A model generated the notes under the pieces. That model did no database searches. It worked only from the letters and a program-made list of their open reading frames with translations, and was not told the origin of the DNA. From Bacteroidota bacterium (GTDB lineage Bacteria > Bacteroidota > Ignavibacteria > Kapaibacteriales > Kapaibacteriaceae), in NCBI GenBank assembly GCA_018266735.1, contig JAFDZT010000002.1:360439-424438 (forward strand): a DNA stretch of 64,000 nt, in the 5' to 3' direction. Made by a program: the position numbers and the translations under genes. How positions within the stretch are numbered: position 1 is the stretch's first letter; each line of letters begins with the position of its first letter. Of this stretch, positions 18,775-28,000 are shown piece by piece.

Positions 18775-19834
18775 GCTGACCCCAGTCCACGAGCAGCGAG
18801 AATCGCAACGTGTTGGCCAAGGGGTGATTGTCTTCGACCGTCAGGATGTAGGAGAAATCAACGGCGAACAGATCGTACTTCACACCCGCACCGAGCGTGA
18901 AGAACTGGCGATTCCCGGCGGCCTTGGGCTCGCTGAAATATCCGCCGCGCAGCGACACGATCCGATCATAGATATACTCCATTCCGATCCCGATCTGCGG
19001 TCCACCAACACCCCACGACGTGAAGAACGATGTCGGGATCGGGTCCGATCCCAGCGAGTCGCGCTTGACGAGGAGCTTGGCAAAATCCGATGTGATCGTG
19101 AGATCGTTGTACTCATCTTCGACGATCTTGAAGGCAACACCAACACGCAGGGTGGTGGGGAGCGGGTCCGACTCGTTCAGGTAGGTCATCTTCGGACCGA
19201 CGTTCTGCAGGTTGACGCCAAAGCTGAACGTATTGTCGAGATTCTCTCCAAAGATGCTGAGCTTCTCGGGCTTCCAGAGCAAACCGATGTCGAAGGCCGC
19301 CGAGATACCGACACCTGCCCCGGCCTGACCGATACCGGCGGGCGCGAGGTTCGACTGGATGTACTTTACCTGCATACCCATACCGACGTCGTCCGAGACG
19401 AGCGTACCATAGGAAAGTCCGATACAGAACTCATTGGAACGGAACTTGCCCAGCTGACTTCCATCTTCGGCCGTACGCGTGAACTCTCCGAGATTCATGT
19501 AGGTGATCGTTCCGGCGATGGTACCATCGATGGCGTCAACGTAATCGGAATACGTACCGTAGGAATAGAACAGGTCTGCATTGAACTGCGGCAGCCACTT
19601 CGAGAACGCCAACGAGATCTGGCGTGACGACTGGAAGCCCAATCCCCCTGTGTTCCAATACACGGCATTGGCGTTGTCCGCGATGGCCGTGCCAACGTCG
19701 CCCATGCCGCTTGCGCGAGCATCAGGTGCGATCAAGAGAAAAGGAACAGCCGAGCCGCCGGCCTGGCCGTACATGCACGCAGCGCTCATGACCAATAGTG
19801 TCGCAACCGCCGCGCCCCTTTTCATCAACATCAT
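18767..19834 (-). CDS. porV: type IX secretion outer membrane protein PorV
   Basis: A 355-residue outer-membrane beta-barrel protein of the PorV/PorQ (UPF0164) family. After a signal peptide comes the family start GGSAVPFLLIAPDARASGMGDVGTAIADNANAVYWNTGGLG, shown here only in part to orient the reader: FLLIAPDARASGMGD then NAVYWNTGGLG. The body alternates strands and turns (GVGFKYI-like and SLRGGYFSE) to a terminal strand LRFSLLVDWGQLK. PorV shuttles T9SS cargo from the SprA translocon to the PorU sortase. It lies 33 bases downstream of porU, with a -7 box overlapping the porU stop, so it may be made at a higher level than PorU. Confidence 0.92.
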   Translation of the reverse strand: MMLMKRGAAVATLLVMSAACMYGQAGGSAVPFLLIAPDARASGMGDVGTAIADNANAVYWNTGGLGFQSSRQISLAFSKWLPQFNADLFYSYGTYSDYVDAIDGTIAGTITYMNLGEFTRTAEDGSQLGKFRSNEFCIGLSYGTLVSDDVGMGMQVKYIQSNLAPAGIGQAGAGVGISAAFDIGLLWKPEKLSIFGENLDNTFSFGVNLQNVGPKMTYLNESDPLPTTLRVGVAFKIVEDEYNDLTITSDFAKLLVKRDSLGSDPIPTSFFTSWGVGGPQIGIGMEYIYDRIVSLRGGYFSEPKAAGNRQFFTLGAGVKYDLFAVDFSYILTVEDNHPLANTLRFSLLVDWGQLK

Positions 19835-19862
19835 AGAGTTCCTCGTGAAGCGTAGTAGAAAT

Positions 19863-19870
19863 CAAATTTA
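19863..19870 (-). promoter_or_regulatory. -7 element of porV
   Basis: TAAATTTG, a perfect TAnnTTTG, overlaps the porU stop codon and lies 28 bases before the porV ATG, which has GAGGAAC upstream. The -33 TTG is not evident. Confidence 0.4.
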
Positions 19871-22800
19871 GCGAATGAGGGTCATACTGCCACTAAGAAT
19901 GGCAGTGGAGCCATCGGCCCCCGTCATGTTGACCACACACAGGTAGACCCCAGAAGATAACGACATCCCATCGTTCGTTCGGGCATTCCACTGGATCGTG
20001 GCCGTTTGCAGCTCTTCGATGTGCAGGTTGGTACTGTAGACCATGTCCCCGTTCACCGTGAAGATCCGCACCTGGGCATCGAACGGCTGTGGCTGATTGT
20101 GCTTGAACGTGATGAGCGTCGATGTGCTGAACGGATTGGGGTAGTTCATGAGGTCCTCGGCGATGGCGGCATCGTTCGAGGACTCGATCCGGAAGAGCGT
20201 TTCCTGCTCAGAGTAATAGTTGAGCACGTCCCACGCACGAACGCGAACGGTGTGCAGTCCCGGTCCCAGACCAAAGATCTGCTTAACGGCCGTTCCTGCC
20301 CTGCTGTTGTCGAGCGACGTGGAGAAGGTGTTCGTCAAATTCTCGATCACTTCCCCATCGTCGAACATGGCCTCAAGATTATGGCCGATCCCCACGCCCG
20401 TGGTGTTCACACCGGTCTTGTCGTTCAGGTCCACGATCAGAATGGGATTTCGGCGGACGAGGTCGCCACTCTTGAAGAGGCGACTGTCCATGTAGAGCGA
20501 CATCTGCGGACCTTCGTAATCATCGTACTCCACGTCGGCCACACCTCCAACGGTGATATTCGACGTCATGCCCATGGCATGCTCTCCTGTAGAGGAAGAC
20601 GCATAGCCGTAGAGGGTAGCACGCGAGGTCGAGAAGGCAATGTCCTTGGGAACGACGAACGTTGCCTCGAACCGACCGTGCGCGACATTGTACGAGCTAC
20701 GATTCAGGCCTGCACCAAGCTTGGTGAAATTGCTGACGGTGCCGTCAACGTCGGTCACGGTGAGCTGTACCTGACTGTCGTAGAGCGAAATGGTGATCAC
20801 GCCGCTGAACGATGTGTCGATGTCCTTGGATCCGAGCTTCGTGACAAAGCCCTTGACGGTGACCGTGGCCTTTGACTCCAGGTTCACCACAACGGAATCA
20901 CCCATCGCCTGCTGATTGATCGTGTCGATGGTCACCGTTCGATCTGGGATCAGAAGGCGCATCGTTGGGTCACCGAGCAGGAAGAACTTCTCTGCATTGT
21001 CGTCGTTGTACAGTTTCTTGACGTTCAACATCACATCGCCGAGCAACGGGAATCGTCCATCGGCCTCGCGGGAGAACAAGCTCGCATAGAAGTACTGATT
21101 GATCTCGGCATTGCTTTGCGAGAGCACGACACGCGATGCACTGAACACACCGATCGCCCCGCCGATCTGCGAGAGCACGAGCTCTTCGGCGCCGGACTGA
21201 TTGTCGGGCAGATCGAAACGTGCAAAGTCGCACGTGGCCGCGGTCAAGAAGAAGTTCTTCGTGGCATTCGTCATCATCGGCACCGTGGTCTCGCGCACGA
21301 AGATGTTCTCGTGTGCCCATACCCGCGGATTCCCGTGACCGATCCAGTTGAGGATCAGTTCGCCTGTGGTGTTGGTGGTCGACAGCATATCGTCGGTCAC
21401 ACCCGGCTTCCGACGTCCGCGCGCTACATTCTCTGTGGGGTACTCGACCAGATAGATCTTCTTGTCCTGGAAGGTCTCCGGCACGTACTTGGTAGCGAGC
21501 GTCTCGCTTTGTCGCAAGTGTAGCGAGCCATCAGGAACCTGTCCTTCACCAGTCGGAGAATCGTCCGCGATCATGGTGATGCGTGTTCTCCAGTCGCCCT
21601 CATCACTTTGCTGCTCATAGGATCGGATCTTGTCGATCATCTGCATGCCAACGGCATCAGACGTGATGGGCAACCGACCGATGGCCAATTCCGGAATGGC
21701 ATCGTCGCCCACGAGGCGCGTGAAGTAGTCATCCTTGGTATTGGTGTACAGTCCGTTGGTATTCCCATCGGGCTCGTCGGACTCATACGGGATCACATAG
21801 TTGATCGCGGCTGAGGAGATGTTCTTGTAGTCGAAGTGACCGTCTCCCCACAAGAACACATACTTCGGTGCGACCGTCCAGGTTGTAATCGCATACTGCA
21901 GAAAGTCCCGGATCGCCGTTGGATCCTGAATACCGTAGGAGAATTCGTTGAAGATCTCCTCCGTCGTCACCACCACGCCCCTCATGCCGGTGCTCTTCGT
22001 GCGATACGCCAACATGCTGTCGGCACTCTTACGAAGTGCACTGTTCGTCACGATCACGAGCGGTACGTTCCGTGCATCGGCCCGCAGGTTCACGATGGAC
22101 AGTTCACTCAGCGCCACGTCTTGCGGTCCGGCACTGAGATGGTAGAGTCGTTGCGAGGTCGCATTGAGGGCACAACGGACACTGAACATGCCACCGGTAG
22201 TGGCAACGTTCTCAACACGCACGGGATCTACGCGATCGGTGACGTCGTAGCCGAAGATGTCACCAGAGAACCCATTCACATCATACTGTGTCACACCCGC
22301 AAGGCCCTTCCCTGTTGCAAAGGCAAAGGAATTGTCAATGGCGGCAAGGCTGCGAGGATACTGGATCTCAAAGAAGTCCAACAGGGCCGTCGAACTCCGG
22401 TCGTTGCTCTTGTAGGCGAACTTCAACACGCTGCGATTATCGGCAGGAATGGCCGGCGCATCGATCGACCCTGTGGTTCCCATCACATAGGCGTCCATGT
22501 AATAGCCATTGGGTTGCAGACCGAGTTGGGCTACGGCCAGACCGTTCTCCGTCATCGTCATCGTGCCCGGCTCGGTCGAACGCGAGACAACGCTGAACAC
22601 ATAGTCCACCATGCCGCTTCGTACCAATCCCGGAAGGAGTGTGTTGATGGTGATGGACCCGCCATTCTCGAAGGAACGTCCGAACCAGCGGCGACCCGAT
22701 CCGCTGTTGTACGGATTCACCACTTCTTCTTCATACATGATCGTACCAACACCGGTCGTTGGCGTGTTCACCACCGTACCGCTCGGCGCAGGAACGATCT

Positions 22801-23692
22801 CTGCTCGCCTTCCATCCGTTCCTCCTACCGTGAGCACATAGGAGCTCACCTTGCTGTAGTGGTGGATGAAGTGACGAACGAGCGAGTCCTTCGAGATCAC
22901 GAAGCCGGATGGACCGCCGCCAAAGAAGATCACGTCGCGCACGCTTCCATCGCCATTCGTACGAACAGTGATGGCCTGCTCGTGCATGGCAGCGAACTCG
23001 GACCGGGTCACTCGCTCAGGAAGCTCCATGCCGCCACGACCGAAGATCTTGATCGTCCGAGCAGCCGCTGCATCGGTCGCAATGCCATTGCGACGGAGTT
23101 CGTCGGCAGAGATGCGATAGACACCATCACGTTGAATGCTGATGCGATAGGCCTTGCCGATGCGCTCCACTTCTTGGACTGCCTCGGTCGCTCGCGTGCG
23201 CAGTGTTGGTGCATTCGCGACGACAGACGTGTAGGTGATGGTCGACGAGACCGGTGCAGCAGAGCGAATGGTGCCGTTGTCATCGGTTGCCACTACCACC
23301 TGGATGCTCGCATAATGCGTCGTCCCACCAATGCCTTCGTACCGCACCGTCATGTTCGGCTGTGGTGTGAACGCGAACTGTGTTGGTCCCGGCACAACGA
23401 TCTGATGCGCTACGACCCATTCCGTGACGGAAGGGGCAAGGTGGCGAGGGAAGACGCGCGCGTTCTCGATGACCGGTTTGCGAATGGTCGTCGGTCCGTC
23501 CTGCACCGTCTCCCACGATTCGATCACTGGAGCATATGTGAACGCAAAGGCTCGCGCATCGGAACGAAGGATCTGAAATCCTTTTGGCAACGGCGCGGCA
23601 TGCAACACCGAAGCGATCGAACACAAGGTGACGATCGCTGTGATGATGGTTTGTCGGAAGGTGGAATGCTGCTGCAAGGTTGAACGGTGCAT
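19868..23692 (-). CDS. porU: type IX secretion system sortase PorU
   Basis: A 1274-residue secreted C25 (gingipain-family) cysteine protease. It removes the C-terminal signal of T9SS cargo at the cell surface and attaches the cargo to anionic LPS. After the signal peptide (ending SVLHAAPLPKG) comes a long beta-rich N-terminal part. The peptidase domain runs from about residue 600, with YVFLWGDGHFDYKN, the catalytic His in NWIGHGNPRVW (near 784) and Cys in LTAATCDFARFD (near 820). The C-terminus is itself a CTD-like domain (MNYPNPFSTSTLITF, DGMSLSSGVYLCVVNM). The start is the ATG at 23690-23692; a longer frame runs backwards through a terminator and tRNA-Gly and is rejected. Confidence 0.93.
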   Translation of the reverse strand: MHRSTLQQHSTFRQTIITAIVTLCSIASVLHAAPLPKGFQILRSDARAFAFTYAPVIESWETVQDGPTTIRKPVIENARVFPRHLAPSVTEWVVAHQIVVPGPTQFAFTPQPNMTVRYEGIGGTTHYASIQVVVATDDNGTIRSAAPVSSTITYTSVVANAPTLRTRATEAVQEVERIGKAYRISIQRDGVYRISADELRRNGIATDAAAARTIKIFGRGGMELPERVTRSEFAAMHEQAITVRTNGDGSVRDVIFFGGGPSGFVISKDSLVRHFIHHYSKVSSYVLTVGGTDGRRAEIVPAPSGTVVNTPTTGVGTIMYEEEVVNPYNSGSGRRWFGRSFENGGSITINTLLPGLVRSGMVDYVFSVVSRSTEPGTMTMTENGLAVAQLGLQPNGYYMDAYVMGTTGSIDAPAIPADNRSVLKFAYKSNDRSSTALLDFFEIQYPRSLAAIDNSFAFATGKGLAGVTQYDVNGFSGDIFGYDVTDRVDPVRVENVATTGGMFSVRCALNATSQRLYHLSAGPQDVALSELSIVNLRADARNVPLVIVTNSALRKSADSMLAYRTKSTGMRGVVVTTEEIFNEFSYGIQDPTAIRDFLQYAITTWTVAPKYVFLWGDGHFDYKNISSAAINYVIPYESDEPDGNTNGLYTNTKDDYFTRLVGDDAIPELAIGRLPITSDAVGMQMIDKIRSYEQQSDEGDWRTRITMIADDSPTGEGQVPDGSLHLRQSETLATKYVPETFQDKKIYLVEYPTENVARGRRKPGVTDDMLSTTNTTGELILNWIGHGNPRVWAHENIFVRETTVPMMTNATKNFFLTAATCDFARFDLPDNQSGAEELVLSQIGGAIGVFSASRVVLSQSNAEINQYFYASLFSREADGRFPLLGDVMLNVKKLYNDDNAEKFFLLGDPTMRLLIPDRTVTIDTINQQAMGDSVVVNLESKATVTVKGFVTKLGSKDIDTSFSGVITISLYDSQVQLTVTDVDGTVSNFTKLGAGLNRSSYNVAHGRFEATFVVPKDIAFSTSRATLYGYASSSTGEHAMGMTSNITVGGVADVEYDDYEGPQMSLYMDSRLFKSGDLVRRNPILIVDLNDKTGVNTTGVGIGHNLEAMFDDGEVIENLTNTFSTSLDNSRAGTAVKQIFGLGPGLHTVRVRAWDVLNYYSEQETLFRIESSNDAAIAEDLMNYPNPFSTSTLITFKHNQPQPFDAQVRIFTVNGDMVYSTNLHIEELQTATIQWNARTNDGMSLSSGVYLCVVNMTGADGSTAILSGSMTLIR

Positions 23693-23752
23693 GTGCTGTA
23701 CAGACGGAATCTCTCTGCTGTATTGTACTTGTTCCGCGCGGAAAGTTACCGC

Positions 23753-23798
23753 AAAAAAAAATGCCTCGCCATCAGGGGGGAATGAGACGGCAAGGCAT
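23753..23798 (-). terminator. rho-independent terminator after tRNA-Gly
   Basis: Minus-strand arms ATGCCTTGCC and GGCGAGGCAT (one G-T pair) flank an 18-base loop and are followed by nine T. It ends the tRNA-Gly transcript and shields porU from read-through. Confidence 0.8.
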
Positions 23799-23832
23799 GC
23801 AGCATAAAGAGGAAGTGACGACTTGCGTCGTC

Positions 23833-23906
<74 letters not shown>

Positions 23907-23921
23907 TTGATCTAACTTCTA

Positions 23922-23952
23922 CGAATTTACATGCCCTCTCTGAACTAGTCAA
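23922..23952 (-). promoter_or_regulatory. promoter of tRNA-Gly
   Basis: TTG (23950-23952), 20 bases, TAAATTCG (23922-23929), one mismatch to TAnnTTTG. The predicted start near 23916 leaves a short leader before the tRNA. Confidence 0.55.
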
Positions 23953-24002
23953 ACGGAATTTTGCGGCAAATCTGTAAGACCATGAAACAAAGCGGGATAG
24001 GG

Positions 24003-24023
24003 GTATCCACATACTTATCCACA
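24003..24023 (+). other. pair of DnaA boxes
   Basis: TTATCCACA at 24015-24023 is identical to the strongest DnaA box. GTATCCACA at 24003-24011 matches 8 of 9 bases in the same orientation, 12 bases away. Both lie in the 170-base gap between tRNA-Gly and lipB. No dnaA, rpmH or gidA is near, so this may be a DnaA titration or regulation site, or a minor part of an origin. Confidence 0.45.
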
Positions 24024-24076
24024 GCCTCGAGAGCACTGTTCAATGCAATGTTTTTCAACGACTTAAGCCATTTCGC

Positions 24077-24715
24077 TCAAAACTGCGGGTCGACGAAATG
24101 GCGTCGAAATGCCCGAAGAACGGCCTCGCGCACGTCGGCCATGGGCACATCGTGACCGAGCTCGCGGGAGATCGACGTCACGCCGGCATCGCGAATACCG
24201 CAGGGAACGATGGCATCGAAGACAGAGAGGTCGTTGTTCACGTTCAGCGCGAAGCCGTGGTAGATCACCCACCGTTTGCAGTGAATGCCAATGGCGCAGA
24301 TCTTTCGTTCTCCATCGATCCACACACCGGTGCGCCCCTCTACCCTGCCGCCCTTCAATCCGAATTCTGCGATGGCATCGATGATGCACTGTTCGACGGT
24401 GCGGAGGAACCAATGCAGATCAGGTTTGAGGCGCTCAAGATGAAAGATCGGGTAGCCAACAAGCTGTCCGGGTGAATGGACGGTGGCTTCGCCACCGCGA
24501 TCGATGGCGATCGAACGGATGTTACGGATGGCCAGTTCGTCATCGGTGAACAGCACGCCATCGCTGCCGGTGGTCCGTCCGCGTGTGATCACATCCGGAT
24601 GTTCGCACAGGACAAGTGTGTTGGGTTCGTTCTGAAACGACACGGCATCGACCAGCTCTCGCTGTCGATGCCATGCTTGTTCAAAGTCGATCGTTCCCCA
24701 CTCTTGAACGTTCAT
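24077..24715 (-). CDS. lipB: lipoyl(octanoyl) transferase
   Basis: A 212-residue enzyme that moves the octanoyl chain from acyl carrier protein to the lipoyl domain of E2 or GcvH. Family landmarks: VLCEHPDVITRGRTT, the RGGEATVHSPGQLVGYPI block with the conserved H-x-P-G-Q, EGRTGVWIDGERKICAIGIHCKRW with the catalytic lysine, and DLSVFDAIVPCGI with the catalytic cysteine. The start MNVQEWGTIDFEQAWHRQ matches the family; an ATG nine codons earlier (24742), overlapping the lpd end, is the alternative. It follows lpd and so couples lipoate attachment to E3 supply. Confidence 0.9.
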   Translation of the reverse strand: MNVQEWGTIDFEQAWHRQRELVDAVSFQNEPNTLVLCEHPDVITRGRTTGSDGVLFTDDELAIRNIRSIAIDRGGEATVHSPGQLVGYPIFHLERLKPDLHWFLRTVEQCIIDAIAEFGLKGGRVEGRTGVWIDGERKICAIGIHCKRWVIYHGFALNVNNDLSVFDAIVPCGIRDAGVTSISRELGHDVPMADVREAVLRAFRRHFVDPQF

Positions 24716-24726
24716 GTCCACGTGGG

Positions 24727-26130
24727 TCAGAAGTTCACGCATTCGTCGTAGGCCAATGCTGCGGCTTCCATGATGGCCTCCGACAGCGTCGGGTGCGCAT
24801 GCACGGTCTTGAAGATGGACTTTCCGGTGCCTTCGAGAGCGCGGACCATGCCGATCTCGCCGATCATTTCCGTCACGTCCGGTCCGATCATGTGTGCGCC
24901 GAGCACCTCTCCATACTTCGCATCGAAGATCAGCTTGACGAAGCCTTGGGCCTTGCCGATACCGTGGGCCTTGCCGTTCGCTGTGAACGGGAACTTGCCG
25001 ACCTTGATCTCGTAGCCGGCCTCTTTTGCCTTTGCTTCGGTGAGACCGATGCTGGCGACCTGTGGTTGACAGTAGGTACAGCCCGGAATGCCGGCATAGT
25101 CGACGCCATCCGTGTGATGTCCGGCAAGATGTTCTGCGGCCACGATGCCTTCGGCCGAGGCCTTGTGGGCAAGCCATGGCGCACCGGCAATGTCGCCGAT
25201 GGCATAGACGTTCGGAATGTTGGTCTGGCAATACTTGTTGATCTTGATCCATCCGCGTTCTGCGACAATGCCTGCCGCTTCGATACCGATGTTCTCGATG
25301 TTCCCTTGAACGCCGATGGAGTTCAGAGCAACGTCGGCCGTGAGTGTTTCCTTGGTGCCATCCTTCTTCTCGATGACCACTTCCACGCCCTTGCCCTTCT
25401 TCTTTGCGCTCAGCACCTTCGTCTCCGTCAGCAACGTGATGCCTTCCTTGTTGTACGTGCGGGCGAGTTCCTTCGAGACCTCTTCGTCCTCCACGGGCAG
25501 GATACGGTTCATCATTTCGATGATCGTCACCTTCGTTCCGTAGGAGTTGTAGAAATAGGCGAACTCGATACCGATGGCGCCAGCGCCCATGATGATCATG
25601 GTCTCGGGCTTCTTCTCTTGCAGCATGGCCTCGGTGGAGGTGAGCACGCGCTCGCGATCCACTTCGATGCCCGGGATCTGACGTGGACGTGCGCCGGTGG
25701 CGATGATGATGTTCTTGGCCGTGATCACGTCGGTGACAGTGCCCTTCTCATCCTTCACTTCGACCGTGGTGCCGTTCTTCAACGCGCCCCATCCCTTGAT
25801 CTGCGTGACCTTGTACTTCTTGAACAGGAAGGCCACGCCATTGCTCATGCGATCGGCAACGCCACGCGAGCGGGCGATCACCTTCGGGAAGTCGATCTCG
25901 ATGTTCTTGATGCCGAATCCGTAGTCGTCGGCATGCTTGAGGAAGTTCATGTACTCTGCGTTCTTCAGCAGGGCCTTCGATGGGATACATCCCCAATTCA
26001 AGCAGACGCCACCGAGACGGTCGCGTTCTACGCAGGCCACCTTCAGACCAAGTTGGGATGCACGAATGGCCGCTACATAGCCGCCGGGGCCGGAGCCGAT
26101 TACAACAACGTCGAACTGATGCTGATTCAT
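24727..26130 (-). CDS. lpd: dihydrolipoyl dehydrogenase (E3)
   Basis: A 467-residue FAD/NAD flavoenzyme that reoxidises the dihydrolipoyl arm of E2 or the glycine cleavage H protein and makes NADH. Seen: FAD site VVVIGSGPGGYVAAIRA, redox disulfide GGVCLNWGCIPSKAL (Cys43, Cys48), NAD site MIIMGAGAIGIEFAYF, second FAD motif PNVYAIGDIAGAPWLAH and the C-terminal His-Glu pair in HAHPTLSEAIMEA. Full length. It has a perfect -7 box 37 bases upstream and probably shares its transcript with lipB. It can serve the E1 enzyme encoded at 5725-7773. Confidence 0.96.
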   Translation of the reverse strand: MNQHQFDVVVIGSGPGGYVAAIRASQLGLKVACVERDRLGGVCLNWGCIPSKALLKNAEYMNFLKHADDYGFGIKNIEIDFPKVIARSRGVADRMSNGVAFLFKKYKVTQIKGWGALKNGTTVEVKDEKGTVTDVITAKNIIIATGARPRQIPGIEVDRERVLTSTEAMLQEKKPETMIIMGAGAIGIEFAYFYNSYGTKVTIIEMMNRILPVEDEEVSKELARTYNKEGITLLTETKVLSAKKKGKGVEVVIEKKDGTKETLTADVALNSIGVQGNIENIGIEAAGIVAERGWIKINKYCQTNIPNVYAIGDIAGAPWLAHKASAEGIVAAEHLAGHHTDGVDYAGIPGCTYCQPQVASIGLTEAKAKEAGYEIKVGKFPFTANGKAHGIGKAQGFVKLIFDAKYGEVLGAHMIGPDVTEMIGEIGMVRALEGTGKSIFKTVHAHPTLSEAIMEAAALAYDECVNF

Positions 26131-26167
26131 GGATTCTTGGGGGTGAGTGAGTAGCTCGATAAGACCA

Positions 26168-26175
26168 CAAAAATA
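26168..26175 (-). promoter_or_regulatory. -7 element of lpd
   Basis: TATTTTTG is a perfect TAnnTTTG, giving a predicted leader of about 30 bases. The -33 TTG is not evident. It is divergent from and adjoins the promoter at 26191-26220. Confidence 0.4.
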
Positions 26176-26190
26176 CGATGTTCTACGGCA

Positions 26191-26220
26191 TTGCGAATTG
26201 CATTTCCATGGCTAGTCTTG
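26191..26220 (+). promoter_or_regulatory. promoter of the small membrane protein gene
   Basis: TTG (26191-26193), 19 bases, TAGTCTTG (26213-26220), one mismatch to TAnnTTTG. The start of transcription would be near 26226, about 36 bases before the ATG at 26262. Confidence 0.45.
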
Positions 26221-26261
26221 TTCCTGAGGTTGGTTGTTTTTCAACAGTTGTTGGAGGGGTT

Positions 26262-26690
26262 ATGCAGTCTACGGCCGCTATCGTGGCGATCTTGATCTCG
26301 TCGGCATTGCAATGGCTTTGGAATGGCCTCGTGCACGGATTTCTTCTCGCAAAGATGGAACAAGAAGCGTTCTCCGTGTATTCGGTCGTGATGCATCCGG
26401 CCGGGCAGGAGCCGAACATGGGACTTTGGTTCATACCCACCGTCATTGGGTCGTGGTATCTTCTCCATGTTCTTACGCGTAAGCCCGGTCCCTTTTCGAT
26501 CAAGGATGCCGTGATCGCCGGGATCATTCTAACGTTGGTTATCGACGCGATCTTCAACATGAGCATGTACATGTACTTCGCGAACTACCCTCTTCAAATG
26601 GCCGGCATCGGTATGGGAGTGGATGTGATCACGGGTGCCATTGCCGGTGGTTCGTTGGGGTTTGTGTATAACAAAATGGCGAAGGCTTGA
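26262..26690 (+). CDS. hypothetical four-helix membrane protein
   Basis: A 142-residue membrane protein of unrecognised family. It has about four hydrophobic segments: AIVAILISSALQWLWNGLVHG, LWFIPTVIGSWYLLHVL, AVIAGIILTLVIDAIFNMS and IGMGVDVITGAIAGGSLGFVY. Charged loops carry MEQEAFSVYS and RKPGPFSIKD. I chose the ATG at 26262 because GGAGGGG stands right before it and a promoter at 26191-26220 would exclude the longer frame from 26178. It stands alone between lpd and the respiratory operon, with which it shares a bidirectional terminator. A small integral membrane protein of the DUF1761 kind is possible but unproven. Confidence 0.7.
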   Translation: MQSTAAIVAILISSALQWLWNGLVHGFLLAKMEQEAFSVYSVVMHPAGQEPNMGLWFIPTVIGSWYLLHVLTRKPGPFSIKDAVIAGIILTLVIDAIFNMSMYMYFANYPLQMAGIGMGVDVITGAIAGGSLGFVYNKMAKA

Positions 26691-26718
26691 CGTCGACATA
26701 CGAATGTCCGTTCATGAA

Positions 26719-26750
26719 AACGGCCCTGTTCCGCAAGGAACAGGGCCGTT
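26719..26750. terminator. bidirectional terminator after actF
   Basis: Perfect 14-base arms (AACGGCCCTGTTCC and its complement) around a GCAA tetraloop. T-rich tracts follow on both strands. It ends the respiratory operon on the minus strand and the small membrane protein gene on the plus strand. Confidence 0.9.
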
Positions 26751-26773
26751 GTTGTTTTCGATGCGATGTGTGA

Positions 26774-27982
26774 TCAGACCACGTATTCCTTCGATTCAGC
26801 GAGGACGGGGTCGTTCACGGCCATTGCGCTGTTCTTCTTGTAGGCGCGCGCTGCAAGCATCATGAAGAGACCGGCGAAGAAGATCCATCCCGTCAGTTCC
26901 TGCCAGCCGAACATCATGCCTTCGGATCCGCTCACATGGCCAACGGCAGGCAAGATGATCCATGCAAGGTCGATGTAGTGCGAGATCAGGATGATGATAG
27001 CAGCGGCGACAAGGATGTTCGTCTTACGCTTCACGTCCTGACGGAGAAGGACCATGAAGGGCACGATGAAGTGCATGATCACCAGAGCGATGCCCATGTA
27101 CTGCCAACCGTGTGAGGTACGTGCCGTGAAGTACACGGTCTCTTCGGGAAGATTCGCATACCAGATGATGAAGTATTGCGAGAAGGCGATGTACGTCCAG
27201 AACACACTGAAGGCGAACATCAGTTTTCCAAGATCATGGAAGTGTTCGTCGCGAATGTAGCCCTTCAAGTGACCGCCGCGATAGAGTGCAACGGTCATTA
27301 GCGTGATCACCGAGATGGCAGCAACGAAGTGTCCTGCGAACGTATAGACACCGAACATGGTCGAGAACCAGTGTGGCTCGAGCGACATGAGCAGGTCGAA
27401 CGAGCAGAACGAGATCGACAACGCATAGATCAGCACCATCGGTGCCGCAAGTGTCCAGTTCTTCTCGGTTGGTCTGTGATCTCCCGGCATGGTGTCCTGC
27501 TTGATCGAGTTCCCAACGATCACGCGATACATGCCGAACCACAACAGTGCATAGAGCGTAAGACGGATGATCAGGAACTGCGTATTCAGATACCCGGCCT
27601 TATGGATCAGGATCGGATCGGTGAGGGCCGATTCATGCGTCCACTCATAGATCGAGGAATGCGAGAACAGGTTGATGATCACCGGCAGGAAACCTACAAG
27701 CATGAAGGGCACCATTCCTGCGAAGTTCTCGGCGATACGACGGATGGAAGAGCTCCAGCCGGCGCGTGTCAGGTACTGCAACGCGGAGAAGAAGACCATG
27801 GTCACACTGATACCGGCGAAGTACCAGAAGCCCAACAAGTAGTCTCCCATCATACGTTGAAGTCCGCCACCAACAGCATAGGCAGCGCCAAGACCAACGG
27901 CACCGAGAACGGTGAGGATCATGCCATAGCGCTGGATCTTACCGATCAGCGGCGAGGAACCAAGATTGACCAATTGTGACAT
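26774..27982 (-). CDS. actF: alternative complex III subunit ActF
   Basis: A 402-residue polytopic membrane protein with about ten hydrophobic segments, last gene of the act operon. It belongs to the second quinol:cytochrome c oxidoreductase quinone-binding subunit family, a relative of ActC/NrfD that has degenerated. Typical stretches are MMGDYLLGFWYFAGISVTMVF-like helix starts, GWSSSIRRIAENFAG, SFCSFDLLMSLEPHWFSTMFG and WTYIAFSQYFIIWYANLPEET. The motif FDLLMSLEPHW is highly characteristic. In the known complex ActC and ActF form the membrane core and may carry quinol oxidation or proton movement. A strong terminator follows. Confidence 0.93.
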   Translation of the reverse strand: MSQLVNLGSSPLIGKIQRYGMILTVLGAVGLGAAYAVGGGLQRMMGDYLLGFWYFAGISVTMVFFSALQYLTRAGWSSSIRRIAENFAGMVPFMLVGFLPVIINLFSHSSIYEWTHESALTDPILIHKAGYLNTQFLIIRLTLYALLWFGMYRVIVGNSIKQDTMPGDHRPTEKNWTLAAPMVLIYALSISFCSFDLLMSLEPHWFSTMFGVYTFAGHFVAAISVITLMTVALYRGGHLKGYIRDEHFHDLGKLMFAFSVFWTYIAFSQYFIIWYANLPEETVYFTARTSHGWQYMGIALVIMHFIVPFMVLLRQDVKRKTNILVAAAIIILISHYIDLAWIILPAVGHVSGSEGMMFGWQELTGWIFFAGLFMMLAARAYKKNSAMAVNDPVLAESKEYVV

Positions 27983-28000
27983 AATGCGTCCCTTCTTGCC

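Noticed and set aside
24716-25252. LipB reading frame extended to 25252
   Set aside because: The extension lies inside lpd in another frame and has an arginine-rich shadow composition.
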